Shown: positions 9,162-18,348, counted from the first letter of the stretch. The stretch is DNA of 64,000 nt from JAICYJ01 sp963737445 (GCA_963737445.1 CAVTSO010000008.1:21328-85327), one strand, 5' to 3'. Program-made: numbers and translations. Notes: generated from the letters alone by a model not told the origin.

Positions 9162-9793
9162 CAGCTGCCGTCCTCGTCCTTGTGGGGCACGTGGTGCACG
9201 GGGAACGCCGTCTCGGCCCCCATCACGGCGGCCTGCAGCTCCAGCTCGGGCTGCGGGCGCGGAGCCGGGAACGCGTCAGGCTCGTCGACCCGCGGGCTGG
9301 GCCGCTTGGAGCCGAGCACGACGGCGCCCACCGCCGCCACCAGCAGCAGGATCGAGGTGGCCTCGAATCCCAGCAGGTAGCGCGAGAAGAAGCTGTTGGC
9401 GACGAGGCTGGGGTTGCCGAACTGGTCGGTGACCGTCTGGCCGGGGCCGAACGCCTGGCTTGCGACCGCCACCACGATCTCGATCACGACGGCCGAGCCC
9501 GCCACGACCGCCGCTCCCAGCTGCCACAGCGGGATGTCGCGCGTGGGCTCGTCGGCGCGGTTGCCGAGGTAGGCGATCACGAACAGGAACATGATCATCA
9601 CCGCGCCGGCGTAGACGATCACCTGCGCGGCGGCCAGGAAGTCGGCCTGCAGCAGCAGGTACATGGTGGCCAGCGAGACCAGGTGCATGATCAGCGACAG
9701 GGCCGAGTAGAACGGGTTCACCGAGAGCACCACGCCCAGCGCCGAGGCGATCGCCAGCGCCGATGCGACGACGAACACGATGTCGTAGGTCAC
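9161..9793 (-). CDS. nuoJ: NADH-quinone oxidoreductase subunit J
   Basis: The 210-residue protein begins VTYDIVFVVASALAIASALGVVLSVNPFYSALSLIMH and has about five transmembrane segments. The conserved pi-bulge region AAQVIVYAGAVMIMFLFVIAYLG is clear. A hydrophilic tail of about 35 residues follows the last helix. The GTG start overlaps the nuoI stop as GTGA. Confidence 0.95.
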   Translation of the reverse strand: MTYDIVFVVASALAIASALGVVLSVNPFYSALSLIMHLVSLATMYLLLQADFLAAAQVIVYAGAVMIMFLFVIAYLGNRADEPTRDIPLWQLGAAVVAGSAVVIEIVVAVASQAFGPGQTVTDQFGNPSLVANSFFSRYLLGFEATSILLLVAAVGAVVLGSKRPSPRVDEPDAFPAPRPQPELELQAAVMGAETAFPVHHVPHKDEDGS

Positions 9794-10287
9794 GCCGCGC
9801 CGTCCTCTTGGGCCGGGATGTCGAAGGGGTCGACCGGTGCCACCGGCGTGCGCCGGGCCTCGGGCGAGGGCTCCAGCAGCATCTGCTTGGTGTAGACCAG
9901 CGCGTCGCGCGACATCTCGGCCAGCTCGTAGTCGTGGCCGAGCGTGATCGCGTCGAACGGGCAGGCCAGCTCGCAGTAGCCGCAGAAGATGCAGCGGCTC
10001 ATGTTGATCTCGTAGATGCGCGCGTAGCGCTCGCCGGCCGAGTAGCGCTCCTCGGGCGTGTTCTCGGCGGCCACCACGCGGATGCAGTCGGCCGGGCAGG
10101 CCGCGGCGCAGAGCGAGCATCCGACGCACTTCTCGAGGCCGTTCTCGTGCCGGTGCAGGCGGTGCCGTCCGCGGAAGCGCGGGTATACCGGGCGCTTGTA
10201 GTCGGGGAACTGCTGCGTCACCGGCTTTCGGAACAGGTGCCGGAAAGTGACGCTGAAGCCCTTGAGGTTGTCGGTGACGGGACTCAT
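9790..10287 (-). CDS. nuoI: NADH-quinone oxidoreductase subunit I (two [4Fe-4S] ferredoxin domain)
   Basis: The 165-residue protein carries two CxxCxxCxxxC(P) motifs, CVGCSLCAAACP and CIFCGYCELACP, which bind clusters N6a and N6b in the electron path to quinone. The start region MSPVTDNLKGFSVTFRHLFRKPVTQQFPD is typical. The ATG overlaps the nuoH stop. Length is normal for actinobacteria. Confidence 0.96.
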   Translation of the reverse strand: MSPVTDNLKGFSVTFRHLFRKPVTQQFPDYKRPVYPRFRGRHRLHRHENGLEKCVGCSLCAAACPADCIRVVAAENTPEERYSAGERYARIYEINMSRCIFCGYCELACPFDAITLGHDYELAEMSRDALVYTKQMLLEPSPEARRTPVAPVDPFDIPAQEDGAA

Positions 10288-11279
10288 GCTCGGTAGGCCA
10301 CGATCGCGGAGGTGACCAGCAGGTTGACCGTTGCCAATGGCAGCAACACCTTCCAGCCGATCGTCATCAGCCGGTCGTAGCGCACGCGCGGAAGCGTCGA
10401 GCGCACCCAGATCGACAGGAACAGGAAGATGAACATCTTGATCAGCATCCACAGCGGGCCCGGCAGCACCGGCCCGTCGTAGCCGCCCAGGAACAGGATC
10501 GATGCCAGGGCCGAGAACGCGATCAGGGCGATGTACTCGGCGTTCTGGAACATCGCCCACCGCATGCCGCCATACTCGGTGTGGTAGCCGGCCACCAGCT
10601 CGCCCTCGGCCTCTGGCAGGTCGAACGGGATGCGGCTGACCTCGGCCGTCGACGCCAGCAGGTAGATCACGAAGCCGACGAACTGCGGCACGATGTACCA
10701 GACCCCGTCGCGCTGCTGGGCGTCGACGATGCCGGTCAGAGACAGCGTCTGCGACATCATCACGACGCCGATCACGGCCAGCGCCAGGCTCACCTCGTAG
10801 CTGACCAGCTGGGAGACGGCGCGCATCGAGCCGTACAGCGAGTACTTGGAGCTGGACGACCAGCCGCCCACCAGGAACCCGTAGAAGCTGAACGAGCCGA
10901 GCGCGAACACCAGCAGCAGGGCGACGTTGGGATCGGCGATCCACAGGTAGATCTGGTAGTCGGTGCCGGGGATCGTGGCCTGGCCGCCGAACGGCACCAC
11001 CGAGAACACCATCAGCGCGCTGAACAGCGAGATCACCGGCGCCACCAGATACAGGAAGGCGCTCGAGCCGACCGGGATCAGGCTCTCCTTCTGGATCAGC
11101 TTGCCCAGGTCGGCGATCGGCTGCAGCAGGCCGAACGGCCCCACGCGGTTGGGGCCGAGGCGCACCTGGAAACGGCCGATCAGCCGGCGTTCGAACCAGG
11201 TCATGAACGCGAACATCACCATCACCAGGTTGACCAGCACGAACGACTTGATGGCCGTGACGATGAACCCGTCAGGCAT
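10284..11279 (-). CDS. nuoH: NADH-quinone oxidoreductase subunit H
   Basis: The 331-residue membrane protein forms the heel of complex I at the quinone chamber. Conserved stretches include MTWFERRLIGRFQVRLGPNRVGPFGLLQPIADLGKL, then SEGELVAGYHTEYGGMRWAMF-type sequence (here EAEGELVAGYHTEYGGMRWAMFQ) and the C-terminal RYDRLMTIGWKVLLPLA. Eight or so helices are seen. The gene overlaps nuoG by 8 nt. Confidence 0.96.
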   Translation of the reverse strand: MPDGFIVTAIKSFVLVNLVMVMFAFMTWFERRLIGRFQVRLGPNRVGPFGLLQPIADLGKLIQKESLIPVGSSAFLYLVAPVISLFSALMVFSVVPFGGQATIPGTDYQIYLWIADPNVALLLVFALGSFSFYGFLVGGWSSSSKYSLYGSMRAVSQLVSYEVSLALAVIGVVMMSQTLSLTGIVDAQQRDGVWYIVPQFVGFVIYLLASTAEVSRIPFDLPEAEGELVAGYHTEYGGMRWAMFQNAEYIALIAFSALASILFLGGYDGPVLPGPLWMLIKMFIFLFLSIWVRSTLPRVRYDRLMTIGWKVLLPLATVNLLVTSAIVAYRA

Positions 11280-13563
11280 CCGCCGTCTCCTCGGGCGCGG
11301 CCCGCAGCTCGCCCGGCCCGACGTACGGCACCGCCGTCGCCAGCCGCACGACGCCCCGTCGCAGCCGCCGCTGCACCAGCGCGGCGCCCGTCAGGGAGGC
11401 GCCGGCGAAGCTGACCTCGACCCGGTCGCCGGTGGCGACGCCGATCTCCTGGGCGTCGTCGTGTGAGATCTCGATGCCGTTGCGGTGCTGGAAGTGCAGC
11501 GCCGGGGCGCCCTCCACGGTCGGCCCGCTCATCAGCTGGCGGTAGCCGACCACGATCGTTCCCTCCGGCTCGCCCTCGGCAACGTGCGGCGCGGGCGGCG
11601 CCTGTCCGGAGCCGAAAGCCGGTTCGGGGCGCTCGCCGCGCTCTCCGATCCCGGCCCAGGTGAGGCCGGCAAATGCCGCGCGCGAGCCGACCATGTCGGC
11701 GAACACGGCGGGCGGCTGGTCGGGCAGGTCGAGGCCGAGCCGGCGCCCCAGCTCTGCCGCCAGCACGATCCCGTCGAGCACGCCCGGCGGCGGCGGCACG
11801 GCTGCTCGCAGGCGCTGCACGCGGCCCTCGATGTTGGTGAACGTGCCCTCCTTCTCGAGCGGCATCGGCGACGGCACGATCGTCGTCGCCCAGCCGCTGG
11901 AGCCGGTCTGGAACGGGCTCACCTGCAGCGCGAAGAAGGCGCGCTCCATCACTCCTCGCCAGCGGTCGCCGGCGGACCAGCCTCCGACCGGGTCGGCGCC
12001 GAGCAGCACCACGGCCCTGACGCGGCCCTGCTCGACGGCCTCCAGGGCCTCGGCCGGCGTATGCGTGCCCAGGCCCGCGGCCTGGCAGCCGAGCTCGTTC
12101 GCGGCCAGCGGAGTGGGCAGCACGCGGCAGCCTCTGGTGTGGGCGACGTGGGCCAACACCGCTGCCACCGGTGCGCTCATGCGACCGTTCCAGAGGATCA
12201 CCGAGCGGTCGCTGAGGCCCTTCAGCGCCATGCCCTGGGATGCGGCCAGCAGCGCCGCGTGGGTGGTGCCCGGCGCGGCCGAGATGTGCTCGGCTGCCCG
12301 CAGCGTGTCCAGGCGCGTGGCGCCGGCGCCGATCGTCACGACGCGCGCGCCGCGGTCGACGGCGCGACGGATGCGCAGCTCCAGGATCGGCGCGCGGTGC
12401 ACCAGGTCGGTGGCTCCGGCGACGACGATCAGGTCGGCGTCGTCCAGGTCGGCGATCGTGGCCGAGTGCGCGGCCAGCTCGCCCCAGCCGGCGCCGCCCT
12501 CCGGGCCGCACACGATCGGGCCGCCACCGAGCGCCTGCTCCTGGATGCGCGCCCACAGGTGCGCCTCCTCGCTGGTCTGGTCGCCGGAGGCGATGATCGC
12601 CACCGAGCCGGGGCCGAACCGCTCGACCGCCGCACGCAGCCGGTCGGCGATGTGGTCGAGCGCCGTCGAGCCGTCCACCGGTTCCAGCCCGCGGCCGCCG
12701 CGGATCAGGGGAGTGGTGATGCGCTGCTCGGACTCCAGGCTGGGGAACGTGTAGCGGCCCCTGTCGCAGAGCCAGCCGTCGTCGACCGCCGGGTTGTTGC
12801 GCGACAGCACCCGCGCCACCCGGCCCTCGCGGATGGTCGCGTACGTGTTGCAGCCGATCGGGCACTCTCCGCACACCGTCGGGATGTTCTGGATCTCCCA
12901 CGGCCGGCCGCGGAACCGGTAGGACGTGGAGGTGAGCGCGCCCACGGGGCACAGCTCGGTGACGTTGCCGGAGAACTCGCCGTCGTAGGGCCGGCCCTCG
13001 AAGGTGGTGATGATCGAGTTCGCGCCGCGATGCTCAGTCACCAGCTGCAGGTCGCCGGACACGTTCTCGCTGAACCTCGTGCAGCGGTAGCAGAGGATGC
13101 AGCGCTCCCGATCGAGCTTGATCAGCGGCGAGATCGGCACCGGCTTGGTGTTCGTGCGCTTCGGCAGCGTCATGCGGGTGCTGCCGGGGCCGTAGCGGAA
13201 GGTGAGATCCTGCAGCGGGCACTCACCGCCCTTGTCGCAGACCGGACAGTCGAGTGGGTGGTTGATCAGGAGGAACTCGAGCACGGCGTCCTGGCCCTCG
13301 CGGGCGCGGTCGGAGTGCGAGTGCACGACCATGCCGTCGGTGACCGGCGTGGTGCACGCGGTCTGCAGCTTGGGGATGCCCTCGATCTCGACCAGGCACA
13401 TGCGGCAGGCGCCGACGGCGGCGCCCAGGCGCGGCTCGTAGCAGAACACCGGCACCTCGATGCCGGCCTCAGCCGCAGCCTCGACCAGCGACATGCCCTT
13501 AGGCACGGTCACCTCGCGCTCGTTGATGGACAGCGTGACGGTGTCGGTCTCGACCGTCGCCAT
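11272..13563 (-). CDS. nuoG: NADH-quinone oxidoreductase subunit G (Fe-S / molybdopterin-oxidoreductase-like)
   Basis: The 763-residue protein starts with a [2Fe-2S] domain (ligands in CYEPRLGAAVGACRMC and a later C). It continues with the His-ligated cluster motif in HPLDCPVCDKGGECPLQD, then CILCYRCTRF and VTELCPVGAL. A further four-cysteine site, CGECPIGCNTY with a distant C in DGWLCDRGRY, supports the extra N7 cluster. The rest resembles the molybdopterin oxidoreductase fold without cofactor chemistry. It reads from the ATG at 13563, which overlaps the stop of the small acidic ORF as TGATG. Confidence 0.96.
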   Translation of the reverse strand: MATVETDTVTLSINEREVTVPKGMSLVEAAAEAGIEVPVFCYEPRLGAAVGACRMCLVEIEGIPKLQTACTTPVTDGMVVHSHSDRAREGQDAVLEFLLINHPLDCPVCDKGGECPLQDLTFRYGPGSTRMTLPKRTNTKPVPISPLIKLDRERCILCYRCTRFSENVSGDLQLVTEHRGANSIITTFEGRPYDGEFSGNVTELCPVGALTSTSYRFRGRPWEIQNIPTVCGECPIGCNTYATIREGRVARVLSRNNPAVDDGWLCDRGRYTFPSLESEQRITTPLIRGGRGLEPVDGSTALDHIADRLRAAVERFGPGSVAIIASGDQTSEEAHLWARIQEQALGGGPIVCGPEGGAGWGELAAHSATIADLDDADLIVVAGATDLVHRAPILELRIRRAVDRGARVVTIGAGATRLDTLRAAEHISAAPGTTHAALLAASQGMALKGLSDRSVILWNGRMSAPVAAVLAHVAHTRGCRVLPTPLAANELGCQAAGLGTHTPAEALEAVEQGRVRAVVLLGADPVGGWSAGDRWRGVMERAFFALQVSPFQTGSSGWATTIVPSPMPLEKEGTFTNIEGRVQRLRAAVPPPPGVLDGIVLAAELGRRLGLDLPDQPPAVFADMVGSRAAFAGLTWAGIGERGERPEPAFGSGQAPPAPHVAEGEPEGTIVVGYRQLMSGPTVEGAPALHFQHRNGIEISHDDAQEIGVATGDRVEVSFAGASLTGAALVQRRLRRGVVRLATAVPYVGPGELRAAPEETADA

Positions 13564-13736
13564 CAGCCGTCCTCGTCCTCGCCGTCGTCTTCGCCCTCGT
13601 CCCAGAGCGCCTCGGCCAGCTCGATCTCCTCGGGCGCCTCGGCCGCGGCGATCACCTCGGGCACGACCACCTCGGGATCCTCGCCATTCTCGAGCCGCCG
13701 GCGGGCGCGCAGGAATGCCTCGCGGAACTCGCTCAC
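13563..13736 (-). CDS. 57-residue acidic ORF between nuoF and nuoG, function unknown
   Basis: A GTG at 13736 overlaps the nuoF stop as GTGA, and the TGA at 13563-13565 overlaps the nuoG ATG as TGATG. The ORF therefore fits exactly into the coupled chain of the operon. The peptide starts VSEFREAFLRARRRLENGED, has an acidic/alanine-rich middle and ends in a run of about ten Asp/Glu/Gly residues. There is no membrane segment and no cysteine. It could be an accessory or assembly peptide of the NADH module, or a translational spacer. No family is recognised. Confidence 0.7.
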   Translation of the reverse strand: MSEFREAFLRARRRLENGEDPEVVVPEVIAAAEAPEEIELAEALWDEGEDDGEDEDG

Positions 13737-15043
13737 GACACCACCGCCGGCTCGTGGTAGAGGCCCGAGATCGGGCTATGCGCCGTGAACGGGCAGCCGC
13801 CCTCGTCGATGTGTCGCTGGAACTCGTCGCGGAAGTGGGTCACGTAGCTCGCCACCGGCATCGCCATCGCGTCGCCCAGCGGGCACAGGCAGTTGCCGAG
13901 GATGCGGTCGCACACGTTCAGCAGCAGGTCGAGCTCGCCCTGGCGCGCCTCGCCCATCTCGATGCGGCGGACGATGTCCACGCCCCAGCGCGTGCCCTCA
14001 CGGCAGGGCGTGCACTTGCCGCAGCTCTCGTGCCTGTAGAACTCCGAAACGCGCAGCGCCAGCTGCACCATGCAGGTGCGGTCGTCGATCACGATGATCG
14101 CGCCGGAGCCGGCCATCGAGCCGGCGGCCGCGATCGACTCGAAGTCGATGTGGGTGTCGATCTGGTCGGGCATCAGGATCGGGGCGGACGAGCCGCCCGG
14201 AATGATCGCCTTCAACGTACGGCCGTCCGGCGTGCCGCCGCCGTGGCCCTCGATCAGCTCTCGCAGCGTGCCCGTCAGCGGCATCTCGTAGTTGCCCGGC
14301 CGCTTGACGTTGCCCGACAACGAGAACACGCGGGTGCCCTTCGACCGCTCGGTGCCGATCTCGGCGTAGGCCGCGCCGCCCATCTCCAGGATGTAGGGCA
14401 CCGACGCCAGCGTCTCCACGTTGTTGACCAGCGTGGGGGCGGCGTAGAGGCCTGCCACGGCCGGGAACGGCGGCTTGCTGCGTGGCTGTCCCCGCTCGCC
14501 CTCGAGCGACGACAGGAGCGCGGTCTCCTCGCCGCAGATGTAGGCGCCCGCGCCTCGGTGCAGGACGACGGTGGCGTCGTAGCCCGAGCCCAGGACGTTC
14601 GCGCCGACGAAGCCTCGCTCGCGCGCCTGCTCCAGCGCCGTCATCAGCACCTCGAACTCGGCGCGGTACTCGCCGCGGATGTAGATGAAGGCTGACGTGG
14701 CGCCGATCCCGAAGCTCATCGTGATCACGCCCTCGATCAGCGCGTGCGGATTGCGCAGCATGATCTCGCGGTCCTTGAACGTGCCCGGCTCCGACTCGTC
14801 GGCGTTCACGCACAGGTAGGCGGGCTTGCGGTCCTTGGGCAGGAACGAGGCCTTGCGCCCGGTCGGGAACCCCGCCCCGCCACGGCCGCGCAGGCCGGAG
14901 CTGTCGACCGCGGCGACCACGTCCTCGGGCGCGCCCGCAAGGGCCTTCGTGAGCTGCCGGTAGCCGCCGGCCTGCTCGTAGTCGCCGATGTCGCGCCGGT
15001 CGCCCTCGAAGTCCAGCAGGATGCGCAGGTCGGTGGTGGTCAT
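13733..15043 (-). CDS. nuoF: NADH-quinone oxidoreductase subunit F (NADH/FMN binding)
   Basis: The 436-residue protein has the FMN/NADH-binding GLRGRGGAGFPTGRKASF, NADESEPGTFKDREIM and GAGAYICGEETALLSSLEG motifs. The N3 [4Fe-4S] ligands are in ESCGKCTPCREG plus a later Cys in NCLCPLGDA. It oxidises NADH and passes electrons to NuoE/NuoG. Length and motifs are standard. The ATG overlaps the nuoE stop as ATGA. Confidence 0.97.
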   Translation of the reverse strand: MTTTDLRILLDFEGDRRDIGDYEQAGGYRQLTKALAGAPEDVVAAVDSSGLRGRGGAGFPTGRKASFLPKDRKPAYLCVNADESEPGTFKDREIMLRNPHALIEGVITMSFGIGATSAFIYIRGEYRAEFEVLMTALEQARERGFVGANVLGSGYDATVVLHRGAGAYICGEETALLSSLEGERGQPRSKPPFPAVAGLYAAPTLVNNVETLASVPYILEMGGAAYAEIGTERSKGTRVFSLSGNVKRPGNYEMPLTGTLRELIEGHGGGTPDGRTLKAIIPGGSSAPILMPDQIDTHIDFESIAAAGSMAGSGAIIVIDDRTCMVQLALRVSEFYRHESCGKCTPCREGTRWGVDIVRRIEMGEARQGELDLLLNVCDRILGNCLCPLGDAMAMPVASYVTHFRDEFQRHIDEGGCPFTAHSPISGLYHEPAVVS

Positions 15044-15603
15044 GCGTCAGGCTCCGCGTCGGCCCGCAGCTGGGCGATCAGCTCCGGCACCTGCTCGGCC
15101 GGGAACGGCTCGTGGTAGCGCTCGTTTACCGACACCACCGGGCCCCAGCCGCAGCCGCCGTAGCATTCGACCGTCTTCAGCGTGAACAGGCCGTCCTCGC
15201 TGGTCTGGCCGGGATGGATGCCGAGCTCGCGCTCGAACGCGCGCATCGTGTCGGCCGCCCCGACCAGCGCGCAGGAGACGTTGGTGCAGACGCAGATCTC
15301 GTAGCGTCCGGTCGGCGTCAGCCGGAACATGTCGTAGAACGAGGCCACGCTCTTGCAGAATGCCGGCGTGAAGCCGGTCGCGTCGGCCACCTCGTCGAAC
15401 GCCTGCTCGGACAGCCAGCCGTACTCGTCCTGCGCCAGGCGCAGGGCCGGGACGACCGCCGACTTGCGCTCCGGGTAGAGCGCGATCACATCCTGGATGC
15501 GGTCGTAGAGCGGCCGCGTGTCGTCGCTCGGGGGCGGCGGCGCGGGCCACGTGGGGCGCGTCTCGCGGGCGCCGGCGAGGGTCTGGGCGTCGGACTTATC
15601 CAT
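15040..15603 (-). CDS. nuoE: NADH-quinone oxidoreductase subunit E ([2Fe-2S])
   Basis: The 187-residue thioredoxin-like ferredoxin has the cluster N1a ligands in CTNVSCALVG and CYGGCGWGP. A proline-rich N-terminal stretch of about 35 residues precedes the domain start at YDRIQDVIALYPERKSAVVPALRLAQDEYGW. The ATG at 15603 overlaps the nuoD stop as TGATG. Confidence 0.95.
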   Translation of the reverse strand: MDKSDAQTLAGARETRPTWPAPPPPSDDTRPLYDRIQDVIALYPERKSAVVPALRLAQDEYGWLSEQAFDEVADATGFTPAFCKSVASFYDMFRLTPTGRYEICVCTNVSCALVGAADTMRAFERELGIHPGQTSEDGLFTLKTVECYGGCGWGPVVSVNERYHEPFPAEQVPELIAQLRADAEPDA

Positions 15604-16865
15604 CACCGATCCGCCTCCCCCATCACGCCGTCGAGCGATCCCACCACCACGATCAGGTCGGCGATGTAGCGGTTGACTGCCATCATCGCGGTCGACTGCA
15701 GGCTCACGAAGCTGGGCGCCCGGAAGTGGATCCGCCACGGCTTCGGGCCGCCGTCGGAGACCAGGAAGCAGCCGAACTCGCCGCGCGGCGACTCCACCGT
15801 GTAGTAGATCTGGTTCGCCTTCACCCGGAAGCCTTCGGTCACCAGCTTGAAGTGGTGGATCAGCGACTCCATCGAGGTCTGCAGCTCGTGGCGGGGCGGC
15901 AGCACGTGCTTGCGATCGTCGGCCATGACAGGGCCGGACGGCATCCCCTCCAGGCACTGGTCGATGATCTTGACCGACTCGTACATCTCTTTGGTGCGGC
16001 ACATGAGCCGGTCGAAGGCGTCGCCGCGCTCGCCGGTGACGACGTCGAAGTCCATCTTGTCGTAGGCCAGGTACGGCTCGGCGCGCCGCAGGTCGAAGGG
16101 CACGCCACTCGCGCGCAGGTTCGGCCCCGACAGGCCCATCGCGATCGCCGTGTCGGCATCGATCGTGCCGATGCCGCGGTAGCGGTCGCGCCACACCGCG
16201 TTGCCGGCCACCAGGTCGAGGTACTCGTCGATCCGCAGCGGCACGTCGTGGCAGAAGCGCTTGGCCTCGGCGTAGAAGCCCTTGGGCAGGTCCTCGGCCA
16301 CGCCGCCGAACTGCGGGTAGCGGTCGTGCATGCGCACGCCCGTCACCATCTCAAACAGGTCCAGGACGCGGTCGCGCTCGCGCAGGCAGTAGAAGAACAG
16401 CGAGATGGCGCCCAGCTCGACGCCGCTGGTGCCGAGGAAGATGAGGTGGCTGTGGATCCGATTCAGCTCGGCGAACAGGGTGCGGATCCACTGCGCCCGC
16501 TCCGGCACCTCGATCTCGATCAGCTGCTCGACCGCCCCCACGTAGGCCAGCTCGTTCGCGAAGAAGGCCAGATAGTCCATCCGCGGCGCATAGGGAATGC
16601 CCTTCCAGTAGGTCTTCTGCTCGAAGTTCTTCTCGAAGCCGGTGTGGACGTATCCGATGTCCGCGTCCAGGCCCACCACCACCTCGCCGTCCAGCGTCAC
16701 GATCAGGCGCAGCACGCCGTGGGTGGACGGGTGGTTCGGCCCGAAGTTGACGGTGATCAGATCCTCGCCCTCGGGCGGGTCGATCTTGCTGGGGGTGGGG
16801 CTGGGCACCTGCGCCGGCTGCCACAGCGGCACGACGGGGGCGGATGCGTGCTCGGTCGCCGACAT
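15603..16865 (-). CDS. nuoD: NADH-quinone oxidoreductase subunit D (49-kDa type)
   Basis: The 420-residue protein forms part of the quinone site. Conserved sequence includes NFGPNHPSTHGVLRLIVTLDGE, DIGYVHTGFEKNFE, RIHSHLIFLG and the C-terminal ESPRGEFGCFLVSDGG and VVVGSLDGVMGEADR. A proline-rich N-terminal extension of about 35 residues precedes the core. It overlaps nuoC as TGATG. Confidence 0.97.
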   Translation of the reverse strand: MSATEHASAPVVPLWQPAQVPSPTPSKIDPPEGEDLITVNFGPNHPSTHGVLRLIVTLDGEVVVGLDADIGYVHTGFEKNFEQKTYWKGIPYAPRMDYLAFFANELAYVGAVEQLIEIEVPERAQWIRTLFAELNRIHSHLIFLGTSGVELGAISLFFYCLRERDRVLDLFEMVTGVRMHDRYPQFGGVAEDLPKGFYAEAKRFCHDVPLRIDEYLDLVAGNAVWRDRYRGIGTIDADTAIAMGLSGPNLRASGVPFDLRRAEPYLAYDKMDFDVVTGERGDAFDRLMCRTKEMYESVKIIDQCLEGMPSGPVMADDRKHVLPPRHELQTSMESLIHHFKLVTEGFRVKANQIYYTVESPRGEFGCFLVSDGGPKPWRIHFRAPSFVSLQSTAMMAVNRYIADLIVVVGSLDGVMGEADR

Positions 16866-17434
16866 CAGACAGCGTCCGTGAACTGGACCGGCTCGCCGCC
16901 GATCGGGTAGTCCTTGCGCAGGGGATGGCCGTCCCAGTCGGACGGCATGATCAGCCGCCGCAGGTTGGGATGGCCTTCGAACCGGATCCCCATCAGGTCG
17001 TACTGCTCTCGCTCATGCCAGTCGGCCGTGGGCCACACCGAGACGACGCTTGGCACCCTGCCCTCCTCCGTCAGCACCTGCAGGCGCACCCGGTCGGTGG
17101 GGCCCTCGCCGATGTGCGCTAGGTGATAGACGACCGCGAAGCGGGCGGCAGGCGGCGTCACCGTCTCGGGGGTGCCCCAGCTGCCCGTGCGGTTGATGTC
17201 GCGGCCGCGCTCGCTGCCGAAGTAGCCCGCCACCTCCTCGCCGTAGCCCAGGTAGTCAACGCCGGAGACGGCGGACAGGAAATTCTTTCCCTGCTGGTCG
17301 CGAAGGTAGGTGCAGACGGCGATCAGGTGCTCGCCGGCGATCGTCAGCGCGGGCATGTCGAGGTCGTCCGCATGCGCCTGCACCGACCCGGGCACGGCCT
17401 GCTCGACCACCGTTGCGAGCTGCTCGGCGGTCAC
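16865..17434 (-). CDS. nuoC: NADH-quinone oxidoreductase subunit C (30-kDa type)
   Basis: The 189-residue protein holds the family core FLSAVSGVDYLGYGEE, FAVVYHLAHIGEGPTDRVRLQV and PSVVSVWPTADWHEREQYDLMGIRFEGHPNLRRLIMPSDWDGHPLRKDYP. The GTG start overlaps the nuoB stop as GTGA. It is separate from nuoD, unlike the fused form in enterobacteria. Confidence 0.95.
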   Translation of the reverse strand: MTAEQLATVVEQAVPGSVQAHADDLDMPALTIAGEHLIAVCTYLRDQQGKNFLSAVSGVDYLGYGEEVAGYFGSERGRDINRTGSWGTPETVTPPAARFAVVYHLAHIGEGPTDRVRLQVLTEEGRVPSVVSVWPTADWHEREQYDLMGIRFEGHPNLRRLIMPSDWDGHPLRKDYPIGGEPVQFTDAV

Positions 17435-17958
17435 GCCTTCGACTTCTCCAGGTCGTAGGCGGGCGCGATGCCGGAGCGGATCTTCTTCTGGATCAGCAGC
17501 AGGCCGTCCACGACCGCCTCCGGCCGCGGCGGGCAGCCCGGCACATGCACGTCCACCGGCACCACCTTGTCGACGCCCTGCAGGATGGCGTAGTTGGCGA
17601 ACATGCCGCCCGAGCTGGAGCAGGCGCCCATCGCCATCACCCACTTGGGCAGGAGCATCTGGTCGTAGACCTGGCGTAGCGGCGCCACCATCTTGTGCGA
17701 CACCCGGCCGGACACGATCATCAGGTCGGCCTGGCGCGGCGAGGAGCGGAACACCTCGGATCCGAAGCGGGCGATGTCGTAGCGGGGCGAGGGCAGCGAC
17801 ATCATCTCGATCGCACAGCAGGCCAGGCCGAAGCCGGCCGGCCAGATCGAGTTGGACGAGGTCCAGGCCATCGCCTTCTCGAGCGTCGTCAGCATCACGT
17901 ACTGCTCCAGGTCCCCAGCGCGCACCGCCTTGGAGATGCTGACCGGCGTCACCGCCAT
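17431..17958 (-). CDS. nuoB: NADH-quinone oxidoreductase subunit B (cluster N2)
   Basis: The 175-residue protein carries cluster N2 ligands: the tandem cysteines in GFGLACCAIEMM, the cysteine in MAMGACSSSGGMF, and VDVHVPGCPPRPEAV. Electrons pass from N2 to quinone. The ATG at 17958 is chosen because GGAGGAAGG precedes it by 11 nt; an in-frame GTG at 17979 would add seven residues. The gene overlaps the end of nuoA by 10 nt. Confidence 0.95.
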   Translation of the reverse strand: MAVTPVSISKAVRAGDLEQYVMLTTLEKAMAWTSSNSIWPAGFGLACCAIEMMSLPSPRYDIARFGSEVFRSSPRQADLMIVSGRVSHKMVAPLRQVYDQMLLPKWVMAMGACSSSGGMFANYAILQGVDKVVPVDVHVPGCPPRPEAVVDGLLLIQKKIRSGIAPAYDLEKSKA

Positions 17959-18311
17959 TCGAGGGCGCCCTTCCTCCACACGTACACGTAGGCCACCGCC
18001 AGCAGCACGATGAAGACGGCCATCTCCGCGAACCCGAACATGCCCAGGGCGTGCATGCGCAGGGCCAGCGGGTAGAGGAACACGATCTCGATATCGAACA
18101 CGATGAACAGCATCGCGGTCAGGTAGTAGGAGATCGTGAAGCGGTGGGCGTGGAACTCGTTCGCCGAGACACCCGACTCGAACGGGATCCGCTTGTCGCC
18201 GGCCCGTCGTTTCGAGCGCGTATCGAGGGCAAATGTCGCGAACAGGAGCGACAGCGGAATCGCCATAGCGATCACTGCGAACACCAGCACGGCTGCCCAG
18301 TCGCCCAACAC
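17949..18311 (-). CDS. nuoA: NADH-quinone oxidoreductase subunit A, first gene of the nuo operon
   Basis: The 120-residue protein has three transmembrane helices and the conserved loop KRIPFESGVSANEFHAHRFTISYYLTAMLFIVFDIEIVFLYPLA. It starts with GTG at 18311. A TATAGT box lies 8 nt upstream, so the mRNA is predicted to be leaderless or nearly so. It heads a tightly overlapping operon that runs through nuoN and probably the L,D-transpeptidase gene. Confidence 0.95.
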   Translation of the reverse strand: MLGDWAAVLVFAVIAMAIPLSLLFATFALDTRSKRRAGDKRIPFESGVSANEFHAHRFTISYYLTAMLFIVFDIEIVFLYPLALRMHALGMFGFAEMAVFIVLLAVAYVYVWRKGALEWR

Positions 18312-18319
18312 GCGAGGCG

Positions 18320-18348
18320 ACTATAGCACCGGCCTGAAACGGTGTGAC
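18320..18348 (-). promoter_or_regulatory. promoter of the nuo operon
   Basis: On the minus strand, GTCACA (18343-18348) and TATAGT (18320-18325, preceded by TGC as an extended -10) are separated by 17 nt. The -10 box ends 8 nt before the GTG of nuoA, which predicts a leaderless transcript. Between here and the IscA-like gene start at 18508 (about 160 nt) lie no other genes. A TTGACA at 18382-18387 on the plus strand may belong to the opposite promoter, but no well-spaced -10 was found for it. Confidence 0.65.
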
